DNA of 64,000 nucleotides from Flavobacterium hydrophilum (GTDB lineage: Bacteria; Bacteroidota; Bacteroidia; Flavobacteriales; Flavobacteriaceae): contig NZ_QJHL01000002.1 in assembly GCF_003202405.1 (NCBI RefSeq), forward strand, positions 620,001 through 684,000, read 5' to 3'. The notes under the pieces were generated by a model, which did not search any database, had not been told where the DNA came from, and worked only from the letters and a program-made list of their open reading frames with translations. A program made the translations under genes and the position numbers. This document shows positions 25,815 to 34,587 of this stretch, piece after piece. Position 1 is the stretch's first letter; the number at the start of each line of letters is the position of its first letter.

Positions 25815-26597
25815 CTAAAAAATTAATTTATATCCGGCTAAGAAAAGCATTACAGCGATTGCGTTTCTAAGAAACTGATCAGGAACTTTTCCACTCAGCA
25901 TACTTCCTATAAAAATTCCCGGAAGAGAACCCAATAATAACTGTCCTAACAATATCAAATCCAGATTTCCCATTGATGCATGCCCAATTCCGGCAACTAA
26001 TGTTAATGGAACGGCATGAGCGATTTCAGTTCCCACTAAACGAGGTGTTGGTAATAATGGGTAAAGAAAGAATAACGTAACGGTTCCTAATGCACCAGCA
26101 CCAATAGAAGTCAGAGTTACAGTTGCGCCTAATAAAACACCAATTCCTATGGTCAGCATATTTTGAGTTGTGCTTTCGCTGTGAAATTTGTCCCCGGCAT
26201 GTTTCTGGGAAAATTTTAATATCTTTTGTTTAAATATAATGGCAACAGAAGTAAAAAGCAATGCCCAGCCTAAACTTTGTTTAATGACGGCATTTATAGT
26301 AGTAATATCAGTTTTAATACTATTTAATATCCATAAAGTAACTAAAGCAGCCGGAACACTGCCCAGAGTGAGCCAGCCTGTTATAGTCCAATTAATATTG
26401 CTTTTTTTATTATGCACATAAATACCTCCCATCTTGGTAAAGGCGGCATATAGTAAATCTGTACCCACAGCTTTTGTTGGCGGAATACCAAAATATAATA
26501 AAATAGGTGTCATCAGAGAACCACCTCCAACTCCTGTCAGACCTACTACAAAACCAACAACTAAACCCGCAATAACTAAGCCTATTTGAAAATCCAT
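25815..26597 (-). CDS. TSUP (TauE/SafE) family permease, copy 1
   Basis: 260 aa, mostly hydrophobic, about eight transmembrane helices, with the two internally repeated TSUP motifs GLTGVGGGSLMTPIL (about 20-34) and TSIGAGALGTVTL (about 163-175). TSUP proteins move sulfite, sulfonates, sulfate or related anions across the inner membrane. It lies next to the Rrf2 gene, back to back with the sulfate-reduction operon. A role in sulfite export or sulfate entry is likely. A TATTTTTG box on the minus strand at 26621-26614 is a candidate promoter element. Confidence 0.85.
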   Translation of the reverse strand: MDFQIGLVIAGLVVGFVVGLTGVGGGSLMTPILLYFGIPPTKAVGTDLLYAAFTKMGGIYVHNKKSNINWTITGWLTLGSVPAALVTLWILNSIKTDITTINAVIKQSLGWALLFTSVAIIFKQKILKFSQKHAGDKFHSESTTQNMLTIGIGVLLGATVTLTSIGAGALGTVTLFFLYPLLPTPRLVGTEIAHAVPLTLVAGIGHASMGNLDLILLGQLLLGSLPGIFIGSMLSGKVPDQFLRNAIAVMLFLAGYKLIF

Positions 26598-26782
26598 AAA
26601 TAAAAGTTTGGCGCAAAAATAGCAACAATTTTATAATTATCCTATAGAAATGGTAGGCTTTAAAAGTGTATCTTTGGAACCAAAAATAATTTTAAGTGTA
26701 TGTATCTTAAAAACAACGAAATATGATTTTAGATTTATTGAATTTATTTATTTCCATTCTAAAATATCCTTAAAATTTGATT

Positions 26783-26810
26783 TTTAGAAGTTTAGAAGTT
26801 TAGAAGTTTA
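26783..26810. repeat. Short tandem repeat, three units of TTTAGAAG
   Basis: Three perfect 8-bp units (26783-26806) plus half a unit, upstream of the sulfate operon promoter. It may only be replication slippage. Confidence 0.7.
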
Positions 26811-26826
26811 AAAAAGTTAAAAATTG

Positions 26827-26891
26827 TTTTGATATTTAGAAATAAGTAGTAATTTTGCTTTTCAATCTACTAACCCGATAGGGTAATGGAT
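26827..26891 (+). promoter_or_regulatory. Sulfate-reduction operon promoter with an adjoining 27-bp imperfect palindrome
   Basis: TTTTG (26827-26831) and TAATTTTG (26850-26857, an exact TAnnTTTG) form a promoter with an 18-nt spacer. Directly downstream, 26865-26891 is an imperfect palindrome: left arm ATCTACTAACCC, centre GAT, right arm AGGGTAATGGAT, eight of twelve positions pairing. Its length and place at the transcription start would suit repression by a dimeric Rrf2-type protein. An eight-codon ORF (26886-26912) starts within it and stops two bases before the permease ATG. Confidence 0.45.
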
Positions 26892-26914
26892 TTTAGCAAG
26901 GAAGCCCAGTAATT

Positions 26915-27817
26915 ATGGAAAAAGAATTAAAAATTAATAGTGGTGATGTTAAGTTTTATGCATCAATAAAAGAGAAATTATGGATAGGAATACCGGTTGT
27001 TTTACTGGTAGGTTTGCTAAGTACACTGATTTATAATCACCATGCCGAATTTTCCTGGGATGGATTTGTTGGAGGATTTAATCAGGAGTTTTTAGTTTTT
27101 TTTGCTATCGGTGTTTTTGCACAATTGGTAGACGGTACTTTGGGAATGGGTTATGGAGCGACTTCAACTTCATTTCTATTGGCTTACGGAATTCCTCCGG
27201 TAGTTAGCAGTACAGGAGTTCACGTAGCTGAGATGTTTACAACGGGAGCATCTGCAATATCACATCATAAATTTGGAAATATCAATAAAAAACTGGTAAA
27301 ACATTTATTGATTCCGGGAGTATTAGGGTCTATTACAGGAGCTTATTTGTTATCTGATGTCATTGATGGCGATCTGATTAAGCCTTTTATTGCGGTTTAT
27401 ATGATCGTTCTGGCAGTTGTTATTATCAGGAAAGCATTAAAAAAGAGTATTGTAAAAAAGAAAACTAAAAAATTGAGCGCTTTAGCCGTTTTTGGAGGTT
27501 TCATGGATTCTGTTGGAGGTGGAGGCTGGGGCCCAATTGTAACTTCAACATTGTTAGGGAGAGGAAGAAATCCGAGATATACGATTGGTTCTGTAAACGC
27601 AGCTGAGTTTGCAATTTCATTTGCCAGCGGTATCACCTTTATGCTTTTTGGAGGTATCCACGGATGGCAGGTAATCATAGGATTGATTTTAGGAGGTGTT
27701 ATTTCAGCTCCCTTAGCAGCTTATTTGGTAAATAAAATTAAAAGAAAACCAATGATGGTTGCGGTTGGGGTTCTAATTATATTATTGAGTTTAAAAACAT
27801 TATCTAAATTATTGTAA
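26915..27817 (+). CDS. TSUP (TauE/SafE) family permease, copy 2
   Basis: 300 aa with about eight transmembrane helices. The TSUP repeats appear as DGTLGMGYGATSTSFLL (about 73-89) and DSVGGGGWGPIVTSTLL (about 194-210). As the first gene of the sulfate-reduction operon, with cysH 27 nt downstream, it is the best candidate for the sulfate uptake permease, since no CysPTWA or SulP gene is in the window. The family is known to include sulfate permeases in some bacteria; direct evidence is lacking here. Confidence 0.85.
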   Translation: MEKELKINSGDVKFYASIKEKLWIGIPVVLLVGLLSTLIYNHHAEFSWDGFVGGFNQEFLVFFAIGVFAQLVDGTLGMGYGATSTSFLLAYGIPPVVSSTGVHVAEMFTTGASAISHHKFGNINKKLVKHLLIPGVLGSITGAYLLSDVIDGDLIKPFIAVYMIVLAVVIIRKALKKSIVKKKTKKLSALAVFGGFMDSVGGGGWGPIVTSTLLGRGRNPRYTIGSVNAAEFAISFASGITFMLFGGIHGWQVIIGLILGGVISAPLAAYLVNKIKRKPMMVAVGVLIILLSLKTLSKLL

Positions 27818-27844
27818 TAAATATTTTAGAAAGGAAAGAGAATT

Positions 27845-28555
27845 ATGAGTGCGACAATTATACAATCACTGTTAGATAAAACGAAAGATTTTTCAATTGA
27901 AGAAACTTTTGCTTTTTTGGCTGAAGAATATCCGGGAAAAGTAATTTTTTCGACTTCCTTCGGTCAGGAAGATCAGGTGATTACAGATTACATTGCTAAA
28001 AGCAATTTGGATATTACCATTTTCACCTTAGATACCGGAAGGTTGTTTCAGGAAACTTACGATGTTTTTCATAAAACATTAAAAAAATATAAAAAACCGA
28101 TTGAGGTTTACTTTCCTGAAGCGGCATCAGTTGAAAATTTACTGAAAGAAAAAGGTCCAAATAGCTTCTACGATTCGGTTGAAAACAGAAAAGAGTGCTG
28201 TTTTATCCGAAAAGTGGTTCCGTTGCGAAAAGCTTTGGCAGGAAATGCAGTCTGGATTACAGGTTTAAGAGCAGAACAATCCGAGAACAGACAAGATTTG
28301 AGTTTGTTCGAATATGATGGAGGTTTTGATATTATCAAATTCAATCCTTTATTAAAATGGACTTTGCAGGAAGTTGAAGATTATTTGAAGGATAACAATG
28401 TGCCTCAAAACGCATTACACAAAAAAGGTTTTGTAAGTATTGGTTGCGCACCTTGTACCAGAGCCATTTTTCCCGGAGAAGATATCAGAGCCGGAAGATG
28501 GTATTGGGAATCCAGTCATAAAGAATGTGGTTTGCATGGTGCAAAAAAGGAATAA
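27845..28555 (+). CDS. cysH: Adenylyl-sulfate (APS) reductase, 4Fe-4S type
   Basis: 236 aa, a PAPS/APS reductase of the adenine nucleotide alpha hydrolase fold. It has the nucleotide-binding STSFGQEDQV (about 36-45), the cluster cysteines Cys118-Cys119 (KECCFIRKV) and Cys201/Cys204 (GCAPCTR), and the catalytic Cys228 in ECGLH. The extra CC and CxxC pairs mark the APS-using class, which agrees with the lack of an APS kinase (cysC) in the operon. It reduces APS to sulfite with thioredoxin in the cytoplasm. Confidence 0.93.
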   Translation: MSATIIQSLLDKTKDFSIEETFAFLAEEYPGKVIFSTSFGQEDQVITDYIAKSNLDITIFTLDTGRLFQETYDVFHKTLKKYKKPIEVYFPEAASVENLLKEKGPNSFYDSVENRKECCFIRKVVPLRKALAGNAVWITGLRAEQSENRQDLSLFEYDGGFDIIKFNPLLKWTLQEVEDYLKDNNVPQNALHKKGFVSIGCAPCTRAIFPGEDIRAGRWYWESSHKECGLHGAKKE

Positions 28556-28591
28556 TAAAGAAATATAGGTTGCCCTGTTTAAAACAGGTTG

Positions 28592-28615
28592 AATAAAATA
28601 TCAAATAAAATATCA
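28592..28615. repeat. Tandem 12-bp duplication before cysD
   Basis: AATAAAATATCA occurs twice in direct succession, just upstream of the cysD ATG at 28619. A small CCTGTT/AACAGG hairpin precedes it (28574-28588). Confidence 0.6.
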
Positions 28616-28618
28616 AAA

Positions 28619-29518
28619 ATGAGTTCAGTATTAAAAACAAATGCTTTAGAAAGTGAAGCGATATACATCTTTAGAGAAGTTGTTTCTCAGTTTGACAAAC
28701 CGGTTTTACTTTTTTCAGGTGGGAAAGATTCTATAACATTAGTACGTTTGGCACAAAAAGCATTTTTTCCTGCAAAAATTCCGTTTCCTCTATTGCATGT
28801 TGATACGGGGCATAATTTTCCTGAAACAATTGCTTTCAGAGATAAATTGGTGGAAGAATTAGGATTAGAGTTAATTGTTCGTAATGTTCAGGATGCTATT
28901 GATGAAGGAAAAGTGGTTGAAGAAACAGGAAAGTATTCAAGCCGTAACAGCTTGCAGACTACAACACTTTTAGATGCAATTGAAGAGTTCAAATTTGATG
29001 CCTGTATTGGAGGAGCGCGTCGTGATGAAGAAAAAGCAAGAGCTAAAGAACGTATTTTCTCAGTTCGTGACGATTTCGGACAATGGGACGAAAAAAATCA
29101 AAGACCTGAGTTATTTGATATTTTGAACGGAAAAATTGAAAATGGACAAAACGTTCGTGTTTTCCCAATTTCAAACTGGACGGAATTAGATGTTTGGAGT
29201 TATATCGAAAAAGAGCACATCGAAATTCCATCAATCTATTTTTCACATAAAAGAAAAGTTTTTTTGAGAGACGGTTTAATCTGGTCACATTCTCCTTTTG
29301 TGTATCAGGAAGAAGACGAGCAAATCGAGGAGCGAATTGTTCGTTTCAGAACCGTTGGAGATATGAGTTGTACGGCAGCAGTTGAATCTTATGCGGCAAC
29401 AATTCAGGAAGTTGTGGGTGAAATCAGAGAATCTACAATTTCTGAAAGAGGAGCCAGAATTGACGATAAACGTTCTGAAGCTGCAATGGAGAAAAGAAAA
29501 CAACAAGGATACTTTTAA
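28619..29518 (+). CDS. cysD: Sulfate adenylyltransferase subunit 2
   Basis: 299 aa from the ATG at 28619. An in-frame TTG at 28589 would add ten low-complexity residues encoded by the tandem duplication, so I prefer the ATG. The PP-loop motif LLFSGGKDSI lies at about 31-40; LHVDTGHNFPET and GGARRDEEKARAKER are also seen, and the C-terminus GRGARIDD-like ERGARIDDKRSEAAMEKRK is diagnostic. With CysN it makes APS from sulfate and ATP. It lies between cysH and cysN. Confidence 0.96.
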   Translation: MSSVLKTNALESEAIYIFREVVSQFDKPVLLFSGGKDSITLVRLAQKAFFPAKIPFPLLHVDTGHNFPETIAFRDKLVEELGLELIVRNVQDAIDEGKVVEETGKYSSRNSLQTTTLLDAIEEFKFDACIGGARRDEEKARAKERIFSVRDDFGQWDEKNQRPELFDILNGKIENGQNVRVFPISNWTELDVWSYIEKEHIEIPSIYFSHKRKVFLRDGLIWSHSPFVYQEEDEQIEERIVRFRTVGDMSCTAAVESYAATIQEVVGEIRESTISERGARIDDKRSEAAMEKRKQQGYF

Positions 29519-29659
29519 TAATTATGAGTTATGAATTGTGAATTATGAATGCAATTCTAGACGAAATTTTAAAAGTGAAAATCAAGAAAACAAAAACATG
29601 CAGATTATTAGTTTCAACAGAAAACCTGAAACTTTAAACCTGAAACAAAATATTACAGA

Positions 29660-30904
29660 ATGGACGTTTTAAAAATAGCAACAGCAGGAAGTGTAGATGA
29701 CGGAAAAAGTACTTTGATCGGAAGATTATTGTATGACACAAAATCATTGACTACAGATAAAATTGAAGCAATCGAAAAAAGCAGTAAACAAAAAGGATAT
29801 GATTATCTTGATTTTTCTTTGGCAACTGACGGATTGGTAGCAGAAAGAGAACAAGGAATCACGATTGATGTGGCACATATTTATTTTTCGACTGCAAAGA
29901 AAAGTTACATTATTGCCGATACTCCAGGTCATGTAGAATATACAAGAAACATGGTTACAGGAGCTTCGACTTCTCAGGTTTCTATCATTTTGATTGATGC
30001 CAGAAAAGGAGTTATCGAGCAGACATACCGTCACTTTTTTATCAATAATTTATTGCGAGTAAAAGAAGTAATCGTTGCCATCAACAAAATGGATTTGGTT
30101 GATTACTCGGAAGAAGTATTCAACAAAATCAAAGCTGATTTTCAGGCATTAAATGCAAAAAGTACTTTCAAGGAGCAAAACGTAAGTTATATTCCGTTGA
30201 GTGCTTTGACAGGAGATAATGTTGTGGATAAATTAGATGGAATGCCTTGGTATCAGGGACAGACCATTTTAGAGCATCTAGAAGGATTGCATTCTTCAGA
30301 TGTATTTGAAAGTGGAAAAGCACGTTTCCCTGTTCAGACTGTGATTCGTCCTAAAACAGAAGAATACCATGATTTTAGAGGTTACGCAGGAAAATTATAC
30401 GGAAACTCAATTAAAGTCGGTGATGCCGTTACAGTTCTTCCATCATTAACAGAATCAAAAGTTACAAATATTCACTTTTTTGATAAACAATTTGATGAAG
30501 CTGTAGCAGGTTCTTCAGTTACAATCGAATTAGAAAATGATATCAATGTTACGCGAGGAGATATGATTGTAAAATCGGATGAGCTTCCAAAAATTGAAAA
30601 AGATATTTTGACTACTGTATGCTGGATGGACAGCAAAAAATTAGTTGCTGGAGCGAAGTATTTTGTACAGCACAATACGAACAGAGTTTTAGCTAAAATT
30701 GAAAGTGTTACAAATACAATTGCGACTGATTATTCAGGAACTACTCCGGCTTCACAATTAGCAATTAATGAAATTGGAGAAGTAAGTATCAAATTAAGCA
30801 AAGCATTGTATTTTGATTCTTATAATGAAAATAAATCAAACGGAGCTTTTATCTTAATTGATGCCGTAACCAACACAACAGCAGGAGTAGGATTCATTAG
30901 ATAG
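29660..30904 (+). CDS. cysN: Sulfate adenylyltransferase subunit 1 (GTPase)
   Basis: 414 aa, an EF-Tu-like translational GTPase fold: G1 AGSVDDGKST (about 9-18), G2 and switch region REQGITIDVAHIYF, G3 DTPGHVEY, G4 NKMD, followed by two beta-barrel domains. GTP hydrolysis drives APS formation by CysD. No APS kinase domain is fused at the C-terminus, which agrees with an APS-reducing pathway. The 141-nt spacer from cysD holds only low-complexity words such as GAATTATGAAT and CCTGAAACTTTAAACCTG. Confidence 0.95.
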   Translation: MDVLKIATAGSVDDGKSTLIGRLLYDTKSLTTDKIEAIEKSSKQKGYDYLDFSLATDGLVAEREQGITIDVAHIYFSTAKKSYIIADTPGHVEYTRNMVTGASTSQVSIILIDARKGVIEQTYRHFFINNLLRVKEVIVAINKMDLVDYSEEVFNKIKADFQALNAKSTFKEQNVSYIPLSALTGDNVVDKLDGMPWYQGQTILEHLEGLHSSDVFESGKARFPVQTVIRPKTEEYHDFRGYAGKLYGNSIKVGDAVTVLPSLTESKVTNIHFFDKQFDEAVAGSSVTIELENDINVTRGDMIVKSDELPKIEKDILTTVCWMDSKKLVAGAKYFVQHNTNRVLAKIESVTNTIATDYSGTTPASQLAINEIGEVSIKLSKALYFDSYNENKSNGAFILIDAVTNTTAGVGFIR

Positions 30905-30929
30905 TTTCACTGCTGTAAGCTTTAAGCAA

Positions 30930-30989
30930 TAGGCTTTAAGCAAAAAAACACAAAGTTAAAAAAGCCTAAAGCGTACAGCTTAAAGCCTA
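30930..30989. repeat. Intercistronic inverted repeat between cysN and the sulfite reductase gene
   Basis: TAGGCTTTAAGC (30930-30941) is a perfect 12-bp complement of GCTTAAAGCCTA (30978-30989), with a 36-nt loop that includes a further partial copy (AAGCCTAAAGC). There is no T-run, so an RNA-processing or stability hairpin is more likely than a terminator. Confidence 0.6.
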
Positions 30990-31003
30990 AAACCAAAAAT
31001 AAA

Positions 31004-33094
31004 ATGGAAAGTTTTAGAACAGAAATAGAAAATCCGATAGTTCAGAAAGAGATTATCGATTTAGAGAAAAAGATTCACTTATTCCGTGGAGGAAAAATTG
31101 ATGATGAGCGTTTTCGCAGTCTTCGTTTAGCACGCGGAATCTACGGTCAGCGTCAGGAAGGCGTTCAAATGATTCGTATCAAATTGCCTTATGGTAAAGT
31201 TACCAGCGAGCAATTAGTACGTATTACGAAAGTTTCTGATGAATATTCTACAGGGCGTTTGCACATTACAACACGTCAGGATATCCAGATTCATTATGTG
31301 AGTTTAGACAGAACTCCGGAACTTTGGGCGAATTTGGCCAAGGACGATATTACATTAAGAGAGGCGTGTGGAAACACGGTTAGAAATATTACAGGAAGCG
31401 AATTAGCCGGTGTAGACGTAAACGAACCATTTGATGTTACGCCTTATGCACACGGAATGTTTCAGTACTTATTGAGAAATCCAATCTGTCAGGAAATGGG
31501 ACGTAAATTCAAAATTTCGTTCTCTTCTTCAGATGAAGATACAGCGTTGAGTTATTTACACGATTTAGGATTTATTCCAAAAATCAAAGACGGACAACGC
31601 GGATTTAAAGTAGTTTTTGGAGGAGGTTTAGGTTCTCAGCCAGCACATGCCGAATTACTTTCAGAGTTTATTCCGGTTAACGAAATCATTCCAACCGCAG
31701 AAGGAATCATCCGTATTTTCGACAGATACGGTGAGCGTGCCAAAAGAATGAAAGCACGTATGAAATTCTTAATCAAAGAAATCGGAAAAGATGTTTTTCT
31801 TGATTTAGTTGAAAAAGAAAAAAAAGCAATTGCTTTTGAAACTTACGAAATTGACACCACTGCTTTTGACGGACCAATTCCGGAACCTTTGTTAGCGGTA
31901 CCGCAAGTTACTATTGATGATACAGCAGCTTATGAAGCATGGAAAGCATCAAATGTAATTGCTCAGAAACAAGCAGGTTATTACGCAATCGGAATAAAAG
32001 TTTTATTAGGGGATTTTTATACCGATAAAGCGAGATTATTAGCTGATTTAATTAAGAATTATGGAGCGAATGAATTGCGTTTTTCATTGCGTCAAAACAT
32101 TGTAATCCGTCATATAAAAGAAGAAAATTTACCTTTCTTTTACCAGGAATTAGCCAAATTAGATATGGTAGCTTTAGGTTACAATACAATTGGTGATATT
32201 ACTGCGTGCCCGGGTACTGATACTTGTAATTTGGGGATTGCAAGCAGTACCGGAATTGCAGATGAATTAGAAAAAGTAATCAAAGCTGAATTCCCGCAAT
32301 ACAGCAATAACAGCGAAATTGAAATCAAAATCTCTGGTTGTATGAATGCCTGCGGACAGCATAATATGTCTGCAATAGGATTTCAGGGAATGTCTATCAA
32401 CTCAGGAAAATTAGTGGCTCCGGCTTTACAGGTTTTATTAGGAGGCGGACGTCTAGGAAACGGAGAAGGGCGCTTTGCTGATAAAGTAATTAAAATTCCA
32501 AGCCGTAGAGGACCGGACGCATTAAGAACTATTTTAAATGATTTTGATGCTAATGGAAACGGAGACAAATTCCTTAATTATTATGATGCCAAAGGGGAGA
32601 AATATTTCTATGAAATCTTAAAACCTTTTGCAGATGTAACCAATTTAACTGAAGCCGATTTTATTGACTGGGGTAATGCAGACAATTATGTAAAAGCGGT
32701 TGGAGTTGGAGAATGTGCCGGAGTTGTAATTGATTTAGTGGCTACTTTGTTGTTAGAAGCCAAAGATAAACTGACTTTCGCACAGGAATCTTTCGACGAA
32801 GGAAAATGGGCTGATGCAATCTATCACGCTTATGCAGGATTTGTAAACGGTGCAAAAGCATTGTTGCTTTCAGAAAACCAAAAAACAAACAACCATGCAG
32901 GAATTGTAGATTTATTTGATACTGTTTTTGTTGAAAGTGCTAAAATTGGATTGCCAACAACGTTCAAAGAATTGGTTTATCAAATCAATAAAAATGAACC
33001 AACAGAAGCATTCGCAAAACAATATATTGAAGAAGGAATTGCATTTTTTGCGATAATAGAAAAATACAGGGCACAGGAATTAGCAAATGCATAA
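31004..33094 (+). CDS. Ferredoxin-type sulfite reductase with a HEPN-like C-terminal extension
   Basis: 696 aa, about 130 more than common ferredoxin sulfite/nitrite reductases. Two half-domains carry the siroheme fold (GRLHITTRQDIQIHYV early in the protein), and the cluster cysteines are in ACPGTDTCNLG (about 402-412) and SGCMNACGQHNMS (about 445-457). Residues after about 560 (ECAGVVIDLVATLLLEAKDK and onward) are helical and resemble a HEPN domain, a fusion seen in Bacteroidetes. Together with siroheme genes and sulfate-activation genes it is a sulfite reductase (six-electron reduction to sulfide) rather than a nitrite reductase. It overlaps the next gene by 8 nt. Confidence 0.9.
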   Translation: MESFRTEIENPIVQKEIIDLEKKIHLFRGGKIDDERFRSLRLARGIYGQRQEGVQMIRIKLPYGKVTSEQLVRITKVSDEYSTGRLHITTRQDIQIHYVSLDRTPELWANLAKDDITLREACGNTVRNITGSELAGVDVNEPFDVTPYAHGMFQYLLRNPICQEMGRKFKISFSSSDEDTALSYLHDLGFIPKIKDGQRGFKVVFGGGLGSQPAHAELLSEFIPVNEIIPTAEGIIRIFDRYGERAKRMKARMKFLIKEIGKDVFLDLVEKEKKAIAFETYEIDTTAFDGPIPEPLLAVPQVTIDDTAAYEAWKASNVIAQKQAGYYAIGIKVLLGDFYTDKARLLADLIKNYGANELRFSLRQNIVIRHIKEENLPFFYQELAKLDMVALGYNTIGDITACPGTDTCNLGIASSTGIADELEKVIKAEFPQYSNNSEIEIKISGCMNACGQHNMSAIGFQGMSINSGKLVAPALQVLLGGGRLGNGEGRFADKVIKIPSRRGPDALRTILNDFDANGNGDKFLNYYDAKGEKYFYEILKPFADVTNLTEADFIDWGNADNYVKAVGVGECAGVVIDLVATLLLEAKDKLTFAQESFDEGKWADAIYHAYAGFVNGAKALLLSENQKTNNHAGIVDLFDTVFVESAKIGLPTTFKELVYQINKNEPTEAFAKQYIEEGIAFFAIIEKYRAQELANA

Positions 33095-33863
33095 TACTAT
33101 AAAGCCAAAAGTAACTTTAGTCGGTGCAGGTCCCGGCGATCCGGAATTGCTTACACTGAAAGGTGCAAAAGCACTGGCTGAAGCGAATGTGGTTTTGTAT
33201 GATGCCTTGGCAAATGATGAAATTTTAGGCCACGCTCCTAAAAATGCGATCAGAATTTTTGTTGGAAAAAGAATTGGAGACCATGTTTATTCGCAGGATC
33301 AGATCAATCAGTTGATTGTGGATAATGCGCTTACGTATGGAAATGTAGTTCGGTTAAAAGGTGGAGATCCATTTATTTTTGGAAGAGGAAGTGAAGAAAT
33401 AGAATTCGCAGAAAGTTTCGGAATCGAGACAGTTGTAATTCCGGGAATTTCTTCTGTAGTAGCTGTTCCGGCAAGTAAGGGAATTTCGATTACAAAGAGA
33501 GGAGTTTCAGAAAGCTTTTGGGCCATTACAGGAACAACTTCAGACAGGAGATTATCAGCAGATGTAGCTTTGGCAGCACAATCATCAGCAACAGTTGTGA
33601 TTTTGATGGGAATGCACAAATTACCTCAAATTGTTGAATTATTTCAGCAGGAAAAGAAAGGCAATTTGCCCGTAGCGATTATTCAAAACGGAACAACAGC
33701 AGAAGAAAAAGTGGGCGTAGGAACAGTTGATTCAATTATTGAAATTGTAAAACAACGAAATTTAAGTTCGCCAGCGATTATAGTTCTCGGAGAAGTTGTA
33801 AAAGAAAGTCACAAGCTAAAAGGATTTTACGAAGAATTTCTGTCAAAAGAAATAGCAGGATAA
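33087..33863 (+). CDS. cobA: Uroporphyrinogen-III C-methyltransferase (SUMT)
   Basis: 258 aa. Tetrapyrrole methyltransferase fold with GAGPGDPELLTLKGAKAL (about 12-29, SAM loop), VVRLKGGDPFIFGRGSEE (about 88-105), VIPGISS and IVELGEVV-like IIVLGEVV. It methylates uroporphyrinogen III twice to make precorrin-2, the first step towards the siroheme needed by the sulfite reductase. Its start overlaps the sulfite reductase stop, so translation is likely coupled. Confidence 0.95.
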   Translation: MHNTIKPKVTLVGAGPGDPELLTLKGAKALAEANVVLYDALANDEILGHAPKNAIRIFVGKRIGDHVYSQDQINQLIVDNALTYGNVVRLKGGDPFIFGRGSEEIEFAESFGIETVVIPGISSVVAVPASKGISITKRGVSESFWAITGTTSDRRLSADVALAAQSSATVVILMGMHKLPQIVELFQQEKKGNLPVAIIQNGTTAEEKVGVGTVDSIIEIVKQRNLSSPAIIVLGEVVKESHKLKGFYEEFLSKEIAG

Positions 33864-33909
33864 ATTGTAACGTCAGATTTTAGTATTTTCGGCGAAACAA
33901 AAAATTAAA

Positions 33910-34491
33910 ATGGAACAAAACGAATTATATCCGGTATTCTTAAAACTTCACAATCTAAATGTGCTGATTGTAGGTGGAGGAAATGTTGGATTGGAAAAGC
34001 TTTCTTTTTTATTAAAGTCGAGTCCAAATGCCAATGTTGAGGTAGTTGCGCCAGATTTTCATCTTGAGATTAAAGTTTTAGCTGAAAATCATCCTTCAAT
34101 TAAATTGACGGAAGCAAAGTTCAAAAAGAAAATGCTCAATAAGAGACACATGGTAATCGCCTGCACGGATGATTTAGCGGTGAATAAAAGGGTTTACGAT
34201 TTGTCCAGAAAGCGTTATTTGATTTGCAATATTGCCGATACACCCGATTTGTGTGATTACTATTTAGGCGGAATCGTAACAAAAGGAAACGTAAAAATTG
34301 CCATTTCGACCAACGGAAAATCTCCAACGACAGCGAAAAGGCTAAGGGAGTTTTTTGAAGAAGTAATTCCGGAGGATATCAATAGTATGGTTGAAAACCT
34401 CAATGAATACAGGAAAACTTTAAAAGGGGATTTTGAAGAAAAGGTTAAAAGAATGAACGAAATTACCGCTTCGTTAAAAAATAAAGAGTAA
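33910..34491 (+). CDS. Precorrin-2 dehydrogenase / sirohydrochlorin ferrochelatase
   Basis: 193 aa, the CysG N-terminal/Met8/SirC type. It has an N-terminal Rossmann motif VLIVGGGNVGLEKLSFLL (about 17-35), CTDDLAVNKRVYDLS, and AISTNGKSPTTAKRLREFFE (about 131-150). It oxidises precorrin-2 to sirohydrochlorin with NAD and may insert iron. It is directly downstream of the SUMT gene, replacing the fused cysG of enterobacteria. Confidence 0.92.
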   Translation: MEQNELYPVFLKLHNLNVLIVGGGNVGLEKLSFLLKSSPNANVEVVAPDFHLEIKVLAENHPSIKLTEAKFKKKMLNKRHMVIACTDDLAVNKRVYDLSRKRYLICNIADTPDLCDYYLGGIVTKGNVKIAISTNGKSPTTAKRLREFFEEVIPEDINSMVENLNEYRKTLKGDFEEKVKRMNEITASLKNKE

Positions 34492-34500
34492 AAAGTTTCG

Positions 34501-34555
34501 CAAAGAAATGAATGATAAAAATCATTGAAATTAGAATAAATTATTCGTTTCTTTG
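34501..34555. repeat. Intercistronic inverted repeat before the ferredoxin-NADP reductase gene
   Basis: CAAAGAAATGAAT (34501-34513) pairs with ATTCGTTTCTTTG (34543-34555) over 13 bp with one G-U. No T-run follows, so it is probably a processing or stability hairpin. Confidence 0.5.
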
Positions 34556-34587
34556 TATTATTAAGAATGATTATAAACAACACCATA

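Noticed and set aside
26886..26912. An eight-codon ORF before the sulfate-operon permease as another Cys/Met leader
   Set aside because: It encodes no Cys and only the start Met, and no terminator follows it.
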